Positions 46,624 to 57,954 of a stretch of DNA of 64,000 nt are shown in pieces (within the stretch, counting starts at the first letter, position 1; each line of letters starts with the position of its first letter). A model generated the notes under the pieces. That model was not told the origin of the DNA, made no database searches, and saw nothing but the letters and a program-made list of their open reading frames with translations. The position numbers were made by a program, and so were the translations under genes. The DNA is from Theocolax elegans (Eukaryota; Arthropoda; Insecta; Hymenoptera; Cerocephalidae), in the NCBI GenBank assembly GCA_026168455.1, contig CM047429.1:10952643-11016642 (forward strand), read 5' to 3'.

Positions 46624-47725
46624 ATAACGGTAAGCAAGTTACCGATCAGGTAAGCAACGCGGAAGAGGATATACAGCGCGGCGCGCGCACGAACGCGCGA
46701 GAATCGTGCGCGCCCAGCTGACAGTACCGATATAGCGCGCGCACGATGCAAATACAGGCCGAGATAACGATCTGTTTTATTGTGTTTTATCGGAGAAGCG
46801 TGGGTGTGATACGGTGTAGGTGCGGACAGGCTTCCCCCACACGACGAGCAAAGCCGTACGCCTCCACGACTCCGGATTCCGTCCACGGAAAAGACGGAAG
46901 ATCGTGGCCAATTTGCCCAAAGCAGTGAGAGAGAATGAGAGATTGACTGGGAGATCACACGCCTTTGTTCCCGCTGTTTCAACGTATTTCGAGCGGTGTC
47001 TCGTGAATACAAAGGTGAGTGGTGCACCACGTTGGACCCGCGTGTCCCGTTGATAGTTTCCCGATTTACCTGGTACGGTCCCGGAGAGGAAGCGTTCCTC
47101 TTTTTCCCCCTCTCGTTACAAATCCCGCTCGGGTAGACAGGTCGGAGGTTTGCGAGAGCCACTTCACGAGAGAAGGCGCGCGTGACGTAGGCAGCTTCTA
47201 CGTCAGAGCTCCATACGTCAGAGATACATACGTCACACGGTGTGACGTATAGCCATCCGGTTAAGCAGCCGATCATTCTCGGATCGGTTGCTGATTTCTC
47301 GTCCGTTAATAAGAGTTAATGATTTGTTTTCGCGCTGACCTCGGGGGTAGTCATCGGTACGACTCCCCTTCAATTATTAAAGTTGATTTATTATTGTTTG
47401 ATTATTTATTTAATAAATTGACTCGGTGAGACGATCTTTCTCGACGATTAACATAATATATCGATTGTTGATAACGTTTTACCGGTCATAGTCCTATCCC
47501 ACGAATACCGCCCTCTCCGGTGTTTATCCTAGTTGGCAATTTTGAGCATAGGGAGCAACACACGGTACTAAAGTCAAGCGAGGTGTTTGACGTTGTTAAC
47601 GGCATTGCACGTTACATCACTTTGATTCCCGGCCGCATCGTGGGACTGTACACTTAAGGTTGGTAAGTTGGGACAGATTGGGCCTAAACGGGGGCCTTAC
47701 ATTCCCCAGTACCCACCCCGTTACA
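46624..47725 (+). mobile_element. Solo LTR-like element (1.1 kb) in TA-rich DNA
   Basis: Starts ATAACGGTAAGCAAGTTACC and ends CCACCCCGTTACA, so the ends approximate the TGTAACG...CGTTACA pattern of the other LTRs. TA runs lie on both sides. Its 3' 700 bp match 1660-2391. It contains GCGCGCACGAACGCGCGAGA, a GTGACGTA-type word repeated about five times (47180-47250), and GTGGGACTGTACACTT near the end. The 237-codon minus-strand frame over it (46563-47276) has no domain. No internal retroelement region adjoins. Confidence 0.65.
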
Positions 47726-47739
47726 ATATATATATATAT

Positions 47740-48734
47740 GGGGTATTCCACGTGAAGTGGTCCGATCAAAATTTTAAAATGCCCCAAATTTTGGGTACAC
47801 ATTGCAAATGTTTTTCAGAATACAGAAAAAAATTTTTAGGTACTGGAATTTATTAGTTCAAAAGTTATTCTAACCTCAAAAAGTGAACTTTTTCCAGTTT
47901 TTTTCAACACCAGCTGGGTTCATCGCTATTTAACTCAAAATCTATCAACTTTTACTATAGAACATTATATGTAACATTCGTTGCTAATTATGTTTAGAAT
48001 TTATCCTTCTGGGTTAGAATTTCCAATCTCAAGGTTAATGACAAATAAACTACATGTCAACATTCAACTTAAAAAAAAACTAACTTCGCCACAATTGATT
48101 TTTTTATCCAAAAGTCCAAAAGAAAGCTTGGAGCAATACCTTTCAAATGATCTGTAGCATTTTTATGGCCTTCAATTCTGCAAAAAGTTATGATAATTTA
48201 AAGAAAGACAAAAAATTCACAAAAATTAACATGGTATTTCCCATTTAAATTTTTAAAAAAATTTCGTCTTTCTTTAAATTATCATAACTTTTTACAGAAT
48301 TGAAGGCCATAAAAATGCTACAGATCATTTGAAAGGTATTGCTCCAAGCTTTCTTTTGGACTTTTGGATAAAAAAATCAATTGTGGCGAAGTTAGTTTTT
48401 TTTTAAGTTGAATGTTGACATGTAGTTTATTTGTCATTAACCTTGAGATTGGAAATTCTAACCCAGAAGGATAAATTCTAGACATAATTAGCAACGAATG
48501 TTACATATAATGTTCTATAGTAAAAGTTGATAGATTTTGAGTTAAATAGCGATGAACCCAGCTGGTGTTGAAAAAAACTGGAAAAAGTTCACTTTTTGAG
48601 GTTAGAATAACTTTTGAACTAATAAATTCCAGTACCTAAAAATTTTTTTCTGTATTCTGAAAACCATTGCAATGTGTACCCAAAATTTGGGGCATTTTAA
48701 AATTTTGATCGGACCACTTCACGTGGAATACCCC
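47740..48734. mobile_element. Foldback element, family II, copy 1 (near-perfect palindrome)
   Basis: 995-bp inverted repeat with almost no spacer. The left end GGGGTATTCCACGTGAAGTG and right end CACTTCACGTGGAATACCCC are exact reverse complements, and the arms (about 495 bp each) pair with very few mismatches, meeting near 48240. Flanks are TA runs. No protein-coding frame. Non-autonomous; near-identical arms imply young age or arm-to-arm gene conversion. Confidence 0.93.
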
Positions 48735-49248
48735 ATATATATATATATATATATGGGTGGTTCTCTGTGACATCGAAGATGAAAAAAATAAATATTGCTA
48801 TAACTGTGGGAATATGTTTTAGAGGTATCCAGTAGTTCTCCTGAATTTTTTCAGATTTTTTCTGGGCCATTATTTTAAGTTACAGAGAGTCAAAGTTGAC
48901 ATTTTAGCACTTTTTTGCATTATATGCCCATTTTCATGAATTTTTAGCTCCCAGGGGATGCATTTTTCACTAAAAACATAACTATGACTTTTTTTGTGAA
49001 ATTTTCCGAACTTTTCATTAAAAATACTTTTAAAGACATAAATGTATGCTGTCACACTCTTGTAAGCCATTTAAAACTTAAATAGTGAAAATCAGCAATT
49101 CTGCTCCGGACTATGGTAACCTAATACTGTCTAAAAGATGTCTTTTTATAGTCAGAAACTGCCTAAAAATTTCCAGAGTGGGTCTAAATCATTAAGATCA
49201 CTTATGGTCAAAATATCCGCGAAAAGTGCCCGAAATATTAATAGAAAT

Positions 49249-51383
49249 CCCAATAAGCATACCCTCGGAAAAATAGTATTCTTAAAGAATCTGCGAATGT
49301 GCGGTTTAAAAAAAATGATAATTACTTTATTATTATTAAAATAATATTGTAAAAGTATTAGAAAGGAATGTTTTTAAGTATTAAATACGTGAAAAAAAGT
49401 ATTCAAAAAAGATCCTTTTAAAGTGTACAATAAATGTATTTAAAGCACGTTTTAAAGAAATTGTCAGCTTTTGAGTTTATGAGTATATGATGAAACACAT
49501 CTTTAAAAATACTTATAAATTTACATTTAAGTTTTTAATTATTTTTAAAAAAATTGAAAATTAACGTGAATCAAATATAATCTTTCTTTAAAGAGTGTTT
49601 TTTGGGTACTTTTAAAATAATAAACTTATATATAAATTATATAATCATATATTATCATTTATTCAACTTTATACGTAATTATTAAGCAGGTAATCATTTA
49701 ACATTTTAGGAGCACTGTTATTTGTAATAAAATAGTGTTCTAAAAATGTTTACATAAGTATAAGAATATAATTTTTTTACAAATTATACTCATCTCTTCG
49801 CAATTCGATTTCGTTTTACATTACCATGCATAGGATATCGATATATCGATATATCGTTACAAGGAGTGTGGTCGCCGGTCGGTTTATGAGATTCCATGAT
49901 TGCATTGAATTTTTTTATAATTATTAAATTGAATGCAATACTTAATTATAATTCATAGTTTTCCTATGATAAATAATGTTAGTTTGGTATTATAAAACCA
50001 TAAATTATTGTCTATTTACTTGCAACATTAAATATGACATTAAAATGATGGAATTTGTTGGACCGAGTACGACGTCGTGATATCTCATCGCAAATCGCAC
50101 CCTTACTTTACATTCTTAATAACGCGCGGTCATGGTCTACGAAGATCGAACACATGGCATATAATCTTCGACCGTAATCCATGTAATTATATACATTTTT
50201 TGAGGCAAACAATTATTTTCAAGACTTTATATATCTAACGGTAAGTATCTTTACTTATTTTTCATAATATTTATTATAAACTATAATGATATAGGTACAA
50301 ATGTGAATATCTACCATTTGTACATTTTTAACCTTACTTTTATCATTATTTTTTGTTATTATTAAATTATTGATTTAAAATTTGAGCATATATAGTCCTT
50401 TACGTGTTAATTGTAATTATTTTCCTCAATTTTTGTTCTTACTATATTAAATTTAAATATTTAAAAAAATGAATAGCTATTTTGTAATCTATATTTCATA
50501 CATATTTTTCTTTGATTTCAGCTATTTACAATTACATTGTTTATCCAGTGTTTATTTATGGAATATATGGAAATATCTGGATAACTATATATAAGTATTA
50601 TTTATAATTTCAACTAAGGTTACCGAACTATAATCTATAATCGTTACCTGAAATTGTGATAATTAATTTAATTTTCATATTTATTTGAAAAAAGAGGCCT
50701 TATATTATTTTATTATATATGACGTTATAATCATTGCAATATTGTAACAACTTACAATTAGAGAGTTGAAATAAACAATTACATGTACACAAGTGTTGTT
50801 AATATATTATCCCTTTGTACAGAATAATCGTATAATTGTGTAATTAAGTATGAATAAATAGAATTTGCTTAATAAAAGTGTCTCAGAAAAACATTTTTTC
50901 CATACTTATAAGAATGTACTCATTTTTAAATATTTTCATTTTTATTTATTATTAAATGTAATTATTATAATACTTATCATTGAAATTAAAAAATATTTTA
51001 TATTTTTTCCAATAGAAAAAAATTTTTTAAATACTATTTTTGATTTTTTTATTAATGTACAAAGAATTAATTTACATATTAAAAGCTAGCTGAAAGTATT
51101 CTTTTACAACCCTTTTTAATACATTATAGTGCAATTTTCTGATAAGTTCACTATTAATATTTCGAATCTATAATATAGTTTCTAAAGGAAAAGAATACTT
51201 TTCTATTACTTTTAAAATACTTTTTATAAACTATAGCGGACATTCGTAGCTTCTAATAGTAGTCAAAAAGAAACTTTAAAGAAATAATCTTGAAGTTTTA
51301 CATACAAATTTGACAAAAAAGAATTAAAACAACTCTCACAAAATAAAAAATTTATGTTTTATTAACATTCAGTGTTTATTGGG
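49249..51383. mobile_element. CCC...GGG DNA element inserted in family I copy 2
   Basis: 2135 bp with short terminal inverted repeats: CCCAATAAGCAT at the left, and at the right GTGTTTATTGGG, giving CCCAATAARCA. Comparison with the uninterrupted copy (GAAATGTATATTTG at 7461-7474) shows a 2-bp AT duplication. The interior is AT-rich, with AAAGTATT-like words clustered in the outer 300 bp at both ends, and no transposase frame. Non-autonomous; superfamily not assigned. Confidence 0.8.
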
Positions 51384-51942
51384 ATGCATATTTGTTGCCT
51401 TATAACGATGAATCTATTAGCATGATCATTGCAAAAAAATTTGTGCACTTACCTTGGAGTGGTAGAAAAGTATCTTCACTTGTTTCAGTATCCATCTAAT
51501 CCCCTGTAAGCTGCTAAAAATACAAATATTATTATACAAATGTAAAAAATTAATTTTTAAACATTTATAATGCTGGATTTTTAGTTTTACATCCCTTACA
51601 AGAATTATAATACTAATCTGAAGGATTACTATAAAAGTATCAACATTATTATTATTATTATTCAGCAATACATTGTTTAGATTTCACAAACTTGTCACTG
51701 TCACGTTATCATATTATTCATTATAATTATATATCCGATTTATTTATATATCTTTTGTATTAAATACGTATATTCAGTTATTGTAATAATGATGTTTATA
51801 TATTTATAGTAATCCTTCAGATTAGTATTATAATTCTTGTGAGGGATGTAAAACTAAAAATCCAGCATTATAAATGTATAAAAAATAATTTTTTATAATT
51901 TTATAATAATATTTGTATTTTTAGCAGCTTACAGGGGATTAG

Positions 51943-51985
51943 ATGGATACTGAAACAAGTGGAGATACTTTTCTACCATTCCAAG
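51943..51985 (+). other. Exon-like segment in family I arm
   Basis: After acceptor-like TTTTTAGCAGCTTACAG an ATG opens MDTETSGDTFLPFQ, ending at a consensus donor AG/GTAAGTGC. Reverse-strand copies in the left arms of both elements (about 7530-7572 and 51454-51496) keep the ATG, frame and donor (MDTETSEDTFLPLQ). This could be a remnant first coding exon of the parental transposase or of a captured gene. Confidence 0.4.
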
Positions 51986-52798
51986 GTAAGTGCATAAATT
52001 TTTTTGCGATGATCATGCTACTAGATTCATCGTTATAAGGCAACAAATATACATTTCTATTAATATTTCGGGCACTTTTCGCGGACATTTTGACCATAAG
52101 TGATCTTAATGATTTAGACACACTCTGGAAATTTTTAGGCAGTTTCTGACTATAAAAAGACATCTTTTAGACAGTATTAGGTTACCATAGTCCGGAGCAG
52201 AATTGCTGATTTTCACTATTTAAGTTTTAAATGGCTTACAAGAGTGTGACAGCATACATTTATGTCTTTAAAAGTATTTTTAATGAAAAGTTCGGAAAAT
52301 TTCACAAAAAAAGTCATAGTTATGTTTTTAGTGAAAAATGCATCCCCTGGGAGCTAAAAATTCATGAATATGGGCATATAATGCAAAAAAGTGCTAAAAT
52401 GTCAACTTTGACTCTCTGTAACTTAAAATAATGGCCCAGAAAAAATCTGAAAAAATTCAGGAGAACTACTGGATACCTCTAAAACATATTCCCACAGTTA
52501 TAGCAATATTTATTTTTTTCATCTTCGATGTCACAGAGAACCACCCATATATATATATATATATATATACTTTTCCTTGCGAAATTCACTAAAAATATTT
52601 TTAAAGTCATACATACATGCTGTAGGGACCCTGTAAGTTATTTAAACTTTGAAATGAGGATTTAAGAGAGTTCGATCATTGCGATACAGACCAAAAAATT
52701 TTTGGAAATATCTTTTTCACCACACGTAGACCGAAAGTACCACATTCCCTCCCGGCACCGAAAAAGGAATGTGTTATTTTCGGCCTACTGGTGGTGAA

Positions 52799-52939
52799 AA
52801 ATAGTATACATCCCACGGGAGGTAAAATGGTCACCCCATAGCACATGTTTGCCACCCTCGCCTTCGGCTCAGGTGCCAATTTACATGTGCTATGGACTGA
52901 CCAATACTTTACCTCCCTAGGTGTGTAATATACTATTTT
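52799..52939. repeat. Hairpin cassette, copy G4
   Basis: AATAGTATACATCCCACGGG at the left and CCTAGGTGTGTAATATACTA at the right; centre CCTCGCCTTCGGCTCAG. Same end and centre grammar as G1-G3. Confidence 0.75.
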
Positions 52940-52994
52940 AGTCTCAAAGTATCTGTGAAAATCCTCTTATATCACAAGCACACATTACTGTGTT

Positions 52995-53136
52995 AATAGT
53001 ATATTACACACCTAGGGAGGTAAAGTATTGGTCAGTCCATAGCACATGTAAATTGGCACCTTAGCCGAAAGCGAGGGTGGCAAACATGTGCTATGGGGTG
53101 ACCATTTTACCTCCCGTGGGATGTATACTATTTTTC
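52995..53136. repeat. Hairpin cassette, copy G5
   Basis: Inverted copy of G4: TAGTATATTACACACCTAGG at the left, GTGGGATGTATACTATTTTT at the right, centre TTAGCCGAAAGCGAGGG. Confidence 0.75.
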
Positions 53137-53703
53137 ACCACCAGTAGGCCGAAAATAACACATTCCTCTTTCGGTGCCGGGAGGGAATGTGGTACTTTCG
53201 GTCTACGTGTAGTGAAAAATAATTTTAGCAGTCTACAATGTTAAAATATAAATAAAATATCACTATATGCCTAAGAAAGATATGTTTACATGTACAACGA
53301 TCACTACCATAAAAGTTATAGAGGTAGTTTACAAATAAAATAAGATATTTTTACAATAAAAAGTTGATATTGCATGGGTTTCCCTTACTAGAAACATATA
53401 TCTTACTAATAACTTACTAAAATAAAGTTTGTATATTTGTATAAAGTCATGTATATTTACACAAAATTAAAGTCTGTAATATTTTAATTAATGAATGTAG
53501 CAAAAAGTGTAAAAATGGCTACACTTTCTTATAAGTGTTCACCACTTTGACGTAGTGTAATACAAAACTTGGCGAAAAATCAGATACACTGGAAACACTT
53601 TATAGAACAAGAATAAAAAGTTTGGGTATGAAAAAATTTTTAGACAATAATAAAAAATAATAAAAAAAACAGAGAAAATGAATATATATATATACACACA
53701 TAT

Positions 53704-53980
53704 GGGTGTTTCTCCGTGAAATCGTAGATGAAAAAAATGAATATTGCTATAACTGTGGAAATATGTTCTAGAGGTATCCAGCAGTTTTCCTGATTTTTTT
53801 CAGATTTTTTCGGGGCCGTTATTTTAAGTTACAGAGAGTCAAAATTGATGTTTTAGCAGTTTTTTTGCATTATATGCCCATTTTCATTAATGCATAGCTC
53901 TCAGAGGATGCATTTTTACTATAAACATAAATATGTTTCTTTTTGTACAATTTTCTGAATGTTTCATTAAAAATACTTTA
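53704..53980 (+). mobile_element. Foldback family I, single-arm fragment (copy 4)
   Basis: GGGTGTTTCTCCGTGAAATC followed by the family I arm sequence (ATTGCTATAACTGTGGAAAT, GTTACAGAGAGTC) for about 275 bp, truncated at a long TA run. More diverged than copies 1 and 2. Confidence 0.85.
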
Positions 53981-53981
53981 T

Positions 53982-53983
53982 CT

Positions 53984-54048
<65 letters not shown>
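53982..54048. repeat. (TA)n microsatellite
   Basis: TA run joining a family I half to a 40-bp family III end (TTCATCATACCACTTGACGT, 54054-54073). Confidence 0.95.
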
Positions 54049-54052
<4 letters not shown>

Positions 54053-54164
54053 TTTTCATCATACCACTTGACGTGAAATAGCCCATGTATATATAACATT
54101 ATGAAATAACATTTGTGATTAATCTATTTTTTAATTAATAATAAACTATAATTTTTGTCAAGAT

Positions 54165-54591
54165 AATTTTGTCAGTGGTCTTGGCCAATAATCTAACCAC
54201 CTCCATCTTTTGAGCGGTGTGTTAGATCAAAATCAATTGTGCAGTGGTCGCCTTTTTTTTGATAATCAATATTTCCGGGTGTTCTATCTCTTCGACATTG
54301 CAAAATTAAGAACTGAAACTCGGGTAGATAAGTTCTAAAGATTATTTTGAAGAAAAATCATAAGTAATGTTTTTTCAAAAACATCAATAGATTTTGAGAT
54401 ATGTGGCTTTAAAAATAGCAATTTTTTTAAAAACATGAAAAATTTTCATTTTTCATGGTGGAATAACTTTTAGTCAAATTATTTTTAACACCCAAAAAGT
54501 TTTTTCTATTTTCTGGAAGATAGTTTCAGCCTGTTCTCAAAATTTGGTGCGATTTAAAATTTTCATCATACCACTTCACGTGAAATAGCCC
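54165..54591 (-). mobile_element. Foldback family III, single arm, copy 1
   Basis: Ends CATACCACTTCACGTGAAAT then AGCCC before a TAT run, so read on the minus strand it begins GGGCTATTTCACGTGAAGTG. It matches 61547-62000 in opposite orientation along its length, including AATTTTGAGAACAGGCTGAA, GATAGAACACCCGGAAATAT and TATTGGCCAAGAC. Only one arm is present. Confidence 0.8.
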
Positions 54592-54599
54592 ATATATAT

Positions 54600-55000
54600 G
54601 GGAGAATCCATGTGAAGTAACCCAGTTACAAAATAGAATTTTGTTTTAATGTATGGAATCGTTAAAAAAACTACTTGAATAGAGTGTAGCTAAATTTTTA
54701 GACCAGAATTTCAGTACCAGAGCTCTAGCCAATAAAAAAATTGAATTTTTTTGAAAAAAAAAATGATTTTTTGGCCATTTTTATCACTTAATAACTCAAA
54801 ATCTAACAATTTTTTTTGTATACATTAAATTTGAAAAAGTTTCTAAATTTTAAGAAAAATCTGTTGAAATATTTCTTTTATTTTATTTTAAAACATTGAT
54901 TAATTATAAAAATTAATAATTACCTTTAAAATGATGCAAGGTATCAGTGCGGCAGTGCATTCTACACAAAGTTATGGTGTTTTAAGTTAAATTTGTTAAA
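54600..55000 (+). mobile_element. Foldback-like family IV, single arm
   Basis: Starts GGGAGAATCCATGTGAAGTA immediately after a TATA run, then an AT-rich arm in the style of families II and III. No opposite arm was found in the window. The call rests on the shared end pattern. Confidence 0.45.
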
Positions 55001-55309
55001 AAAAGAAAGCGAATGCATTTTATGAAAAAAACAGAATAACCGTACACTTACATTTAAATAATAGGGCATTGTTATTCCTCAATAACACTAATATACACCA
55101 TTTATTGTTAGTGACTGAAACTTTACAATCTTCATGCTGCTTACGAACACAAAGCAGTATGTATAACCAGTTATACCTGTTATATAATTTGATAAATACT
55201 TGAAACTTTTTATATAAAACAAATATATGGTTGGCTACCCAGGATGAATAATAAAGTACATGTGACAATGGTGATTCCATAAGTATTTATATAGTATATA
55301 TTATCACGC

Positions 55310-56065
55310 TGCAATGGGGATCAGGGTGCAGGTGAATAATGGTCAGATATTTATTAATAATAAGAAAAGGTATTTATTATTAAATAAACAATATGATTAA
55401 CGGATGGGCGTCAGTCGCGTTTACGCGACAAAAACGAGATAACTCGCGGGTTATTGAAACGTCGGAGATTTACTCGGCGGTACCGTATGCAGCGAGAGTC
55501 GATAATCACCACTCTTGTTAACGGCGATACTCGGAGGTATGTCCAGGGTCCACACTCTCGCTATCTCTCTCTCACTCTTTCGTTACGGAGGTATGTGCTG
55601 CGGCTTAATGTTCACAAGCAATCGGGTTAAGACGGCGGACCGTAGAACTCTGGCTCTCCGCGTTCTTGAGAGCCGCGATTGTACCGCGCGCCTGCGCATT
55701 ACGTACTGTGCACGCGGTACATCGATCTCGCATCGAGTGCGCGAGTCGATTACTGCTGTATTCAGGCTGTAGCGACGCAAGTCTGCTGTGTGGTGTATGG
55801 TGACCTGATGCTGTTTACGTCTCGGCGATGCGGTATAACTTCCTTCTAGGTAACTATTAATTCGTTCCATATTATCTGCAATTCAACTAATTTGTACGGT
55901 GTGAGTTTCAGGCACGAAGCTCACCCGCCGCCGCATTACTGCCCGGAGCCGCCTTGATCCTCTCTACTCGACGACGTCAACCACGGTGACTGTTAGCCGC
56001 TCCTCAAACAGCTCCAGGTAAATGTCTTGTCGTGGGGATTACGCGAGTATGCGTATTCATGTAGT
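55310..56065. other. GC-rich block of unknown origin
   Basis: About 750 bp of high GC and CpG in AT-rich DNA. It contains TTACTCGGCGGTACCG, a (CT)n patch near 55560, CGCGCGCCTGCGCATTACGT and AGGTAAATG after CAGCTCCAG near 56010 (donor-like). Open frames on both strands overlap and show no domain. It may be an LTR, a retroelement 5' region or a noncoding exon or CpG island. I cannot decide. Confidence 0.3.
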
Positions 56066-56486
56066 TTAAAGTTTAAGAGGTCTGCTGTACACATTGTTTA
56101 TAGGGCCAAGTTTATATATGACAATAAACAAATTACAAAGACAATTATTTGAAAAAAGGCCTTTTTTTACCCAGACCAGTACTTAGTCATGGTCAATGAT
56201 ACGTCAAATTATCAAGAGTTCAGATGAAAAAAATTTAAAAATAAAATTTTCAAAATCATTAATGATTTTAACAAATACAGAGGGAAATATATTTAACAAT
56301 AATGAAGTAGAGATAAGCGATAACATAATAACATATGCACCAAACAGTTATTAATGAAATCTTGAACAATAATTTAGCACTAAATCATAATAAAATTTAT
56401 TTATATTTAATAATACAGATTACACATATTACAGATTGATACAAAATTTGTGCCTATTGTCATTGACATAGTGCCTATTGTTCATT

Positions 56487-57047
56487 CCCTATCAGCACAC
56501 AATGTCTTAAAAACGTTTAAATTACGTTGCGGCTAAAACCTTTAAACGTTAGAATTTAATACTTGAAAAACGTTTGAACTACGTTTAAATTTGGTTAAAA
56601 TGTCCTCTTTAATTTTAGGAAAGTAATATTTTCTAACGTATTTCAAACGTATTTTTAACGTTGGATAAACAAAATTATCCGATGTATATTATTATGGAGC
56701 ATGCGCAGTTGTTACTTATCAATTGTAGCTATGCGCAAATGCTATTTTTATATTTATTTATAAATATAAATCATTTATATGTGCAAAAATGACAATTGCG
56801 CATAGCTACAGTTGATAAGTAGCAACTGCGCATGCTCCATAATAATATACATTGGATAATTTTGTTTATCCAACGTTAAAAATACGTTTGAAATACGTTA
56901 AAAAATATTACTTTCCTAAAATTAAAGAGGACATTTTAACCAAATTTAAACGTAGTTCAAACGTTTTTCAAGTATTAAATTCTAACGTTTAAAGGTTTTA
57001 GCTGCAACGTAATTTAAACGTTTTTAAGACATTGTGTGCTGATAGGG
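56487..57047. mobile_element. CCC...GGG palindromic element
   Basis: 561-bp palindrome with ends CCCTATCAGCACACAATGTC and its exact reverse complement; arms of about 255 bp and an AT-rich centre near 56760. Inside lie repeated ACGTTTAAA and AACGTTTTT words and GGAGCATGCGCAG. It inserted into an ~80-bp minisatellite unit; comparison with other units gives a 2-bp TT duplication. No coding. Confidence 0.88.
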
Positions 57048-57245
57048 TTATTTCTAAGAAGGCAAAAAATGGTAATCGTCTATAATGAGCTACAAAAAAC
57101 TTTTTTTTTGCGATTAAATGTACTGTTTGCAATAACCCAAATAATGGGAATCGTCTGCTTTAAGCGAAAAATTTTTTTTTGTCTTGCCACTCATTTCATT
57201 ATTTATAAAAAGGCAAATAACTGTAATCATCTGTATTAAGCGACA
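57048..57245 (+). repeat. ~80-bp minisatellite, left part
   Basis: Units such as AAGGCAAATAACTGTAATCA, TCTGCATTAAGCGACAAAA, T-rich tract, then ATTTCATTATTTATAA. The array continues at 57955. Confidence 0.8.
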
Positions 57246-57489
57246 AAATAAATTCTTATATTTGGGTACTTAAGGTATATTCTTTTCGGCTATCTATACG
57301 CATTTATTAATAATTTAGTAATATTCGTAAAGGCAAACCTGATATTTTGTATCATTTCAGTTACTGAACCAATCGCATTTTATTTACAATGTGTATTGTT
57401 AGAATTGTAATTTATTGAAAATAATTCATATTTTAAACTACAGTAACTTTTAATTTATACTGCATTTATTTATAATAATTCTTTTTTTT

Positions 57490-57945
57490 TATATTAATTA
57501 GTAATGTTTGTAATAAATAATATTACGTATATTTTATTCGCTAAACAACATAATTTGTTAACGTGTTTACCGTGTAATTGTTTATATTCTTAATATTAAA
57601 ATTGTTTATGAACTTAAATAATTTTATGCAATGGTTTATAAAATATTGTAATTTTATGTGTATTTTTTCATTAAAAGCTTCAAGAAATTAGTTATATATG
57701 TTGATTTAAAAAAGAGAGATTATATAATTATGGTAACAAATTTAAATAAATAATGCATGATTAATACAAGTAAAAAAATATTATTTTATAATCCCACAAT
57801 ATATCATGAATCTCCACTCTCAAAAAAGTTTGCTCGCGGTTCCCGGTGACGTGCAGCTAGTCCTAGTCAAAGGAACACGAATGGTTTATTAACCATCTGC
57901 CTTCTTGTAATATTATTATAGTAGTTGGTGCAAGTTTGGACATGA
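57490..57945 (+). repeat. Dispersed repeat, pair with 8390-8870
   Basis: Same unit as 8390-8870 (GTAATGTTTGTAATAAATAA to GTAGTTGGTGCAAGTTTGGA). Here it interrupts the minisatellite, so it behaves as an insertion of a mobile sequence. Confidence 0.7.
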
Positions 57946-57954
57946 CAGGGTTCA

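Larger units (their letters stand above)
48755..52546. mobile_element. Foldback element, family I, copy 2 (interrupted)
   Basis: Ends GGGTGGTTCTCTGTGACATC and its reverse complement, in TA runs. Left arm 48755-49248 continues at 51384-51650 after a 2135-bp insertion; the centre is at about 51650-51800; the right arm runs to 52546. Without the insertion it is about 1.66 kb. The centre is inverted relative to copy 1. The segment missing from the right arm of copy 1 is intact here in both arms. Confidence 0.9.
52705..53225. repeat. Palindrome of palindromes
   Basis: Outer inverted repeat: 52705-52939 pairs with 52995-53225 around a 55-bp spacer. Each arm contains two further hairpins: one built on ACCGAAAGTACCACATTCCC ... 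GGAATGTGTTATTTTCGG, the other on CATAGCACATG ... CATGTGCTATGG with a GAGGGTGGC/GCCACCCTC-like centre. Outer arms match nearly base for base. No coding frame. Confidence 0.88.

Noticed and set aside
46563..47276. 237-codon open frame on the minus strand
   Set aside because: It spans a solo LTR-like repeat and part of a TA run, has no recognisable domain, and the related block at 1660-2391 does not keep it.
55020..55280. 86-codon minus-strand ORF (MESPLSHVLYYSS...)
   Set aside because: Hydrophobic and cysteine-containing, but with no recognised family, no promoter or splice evidence and no second copy. Left as unsupported.
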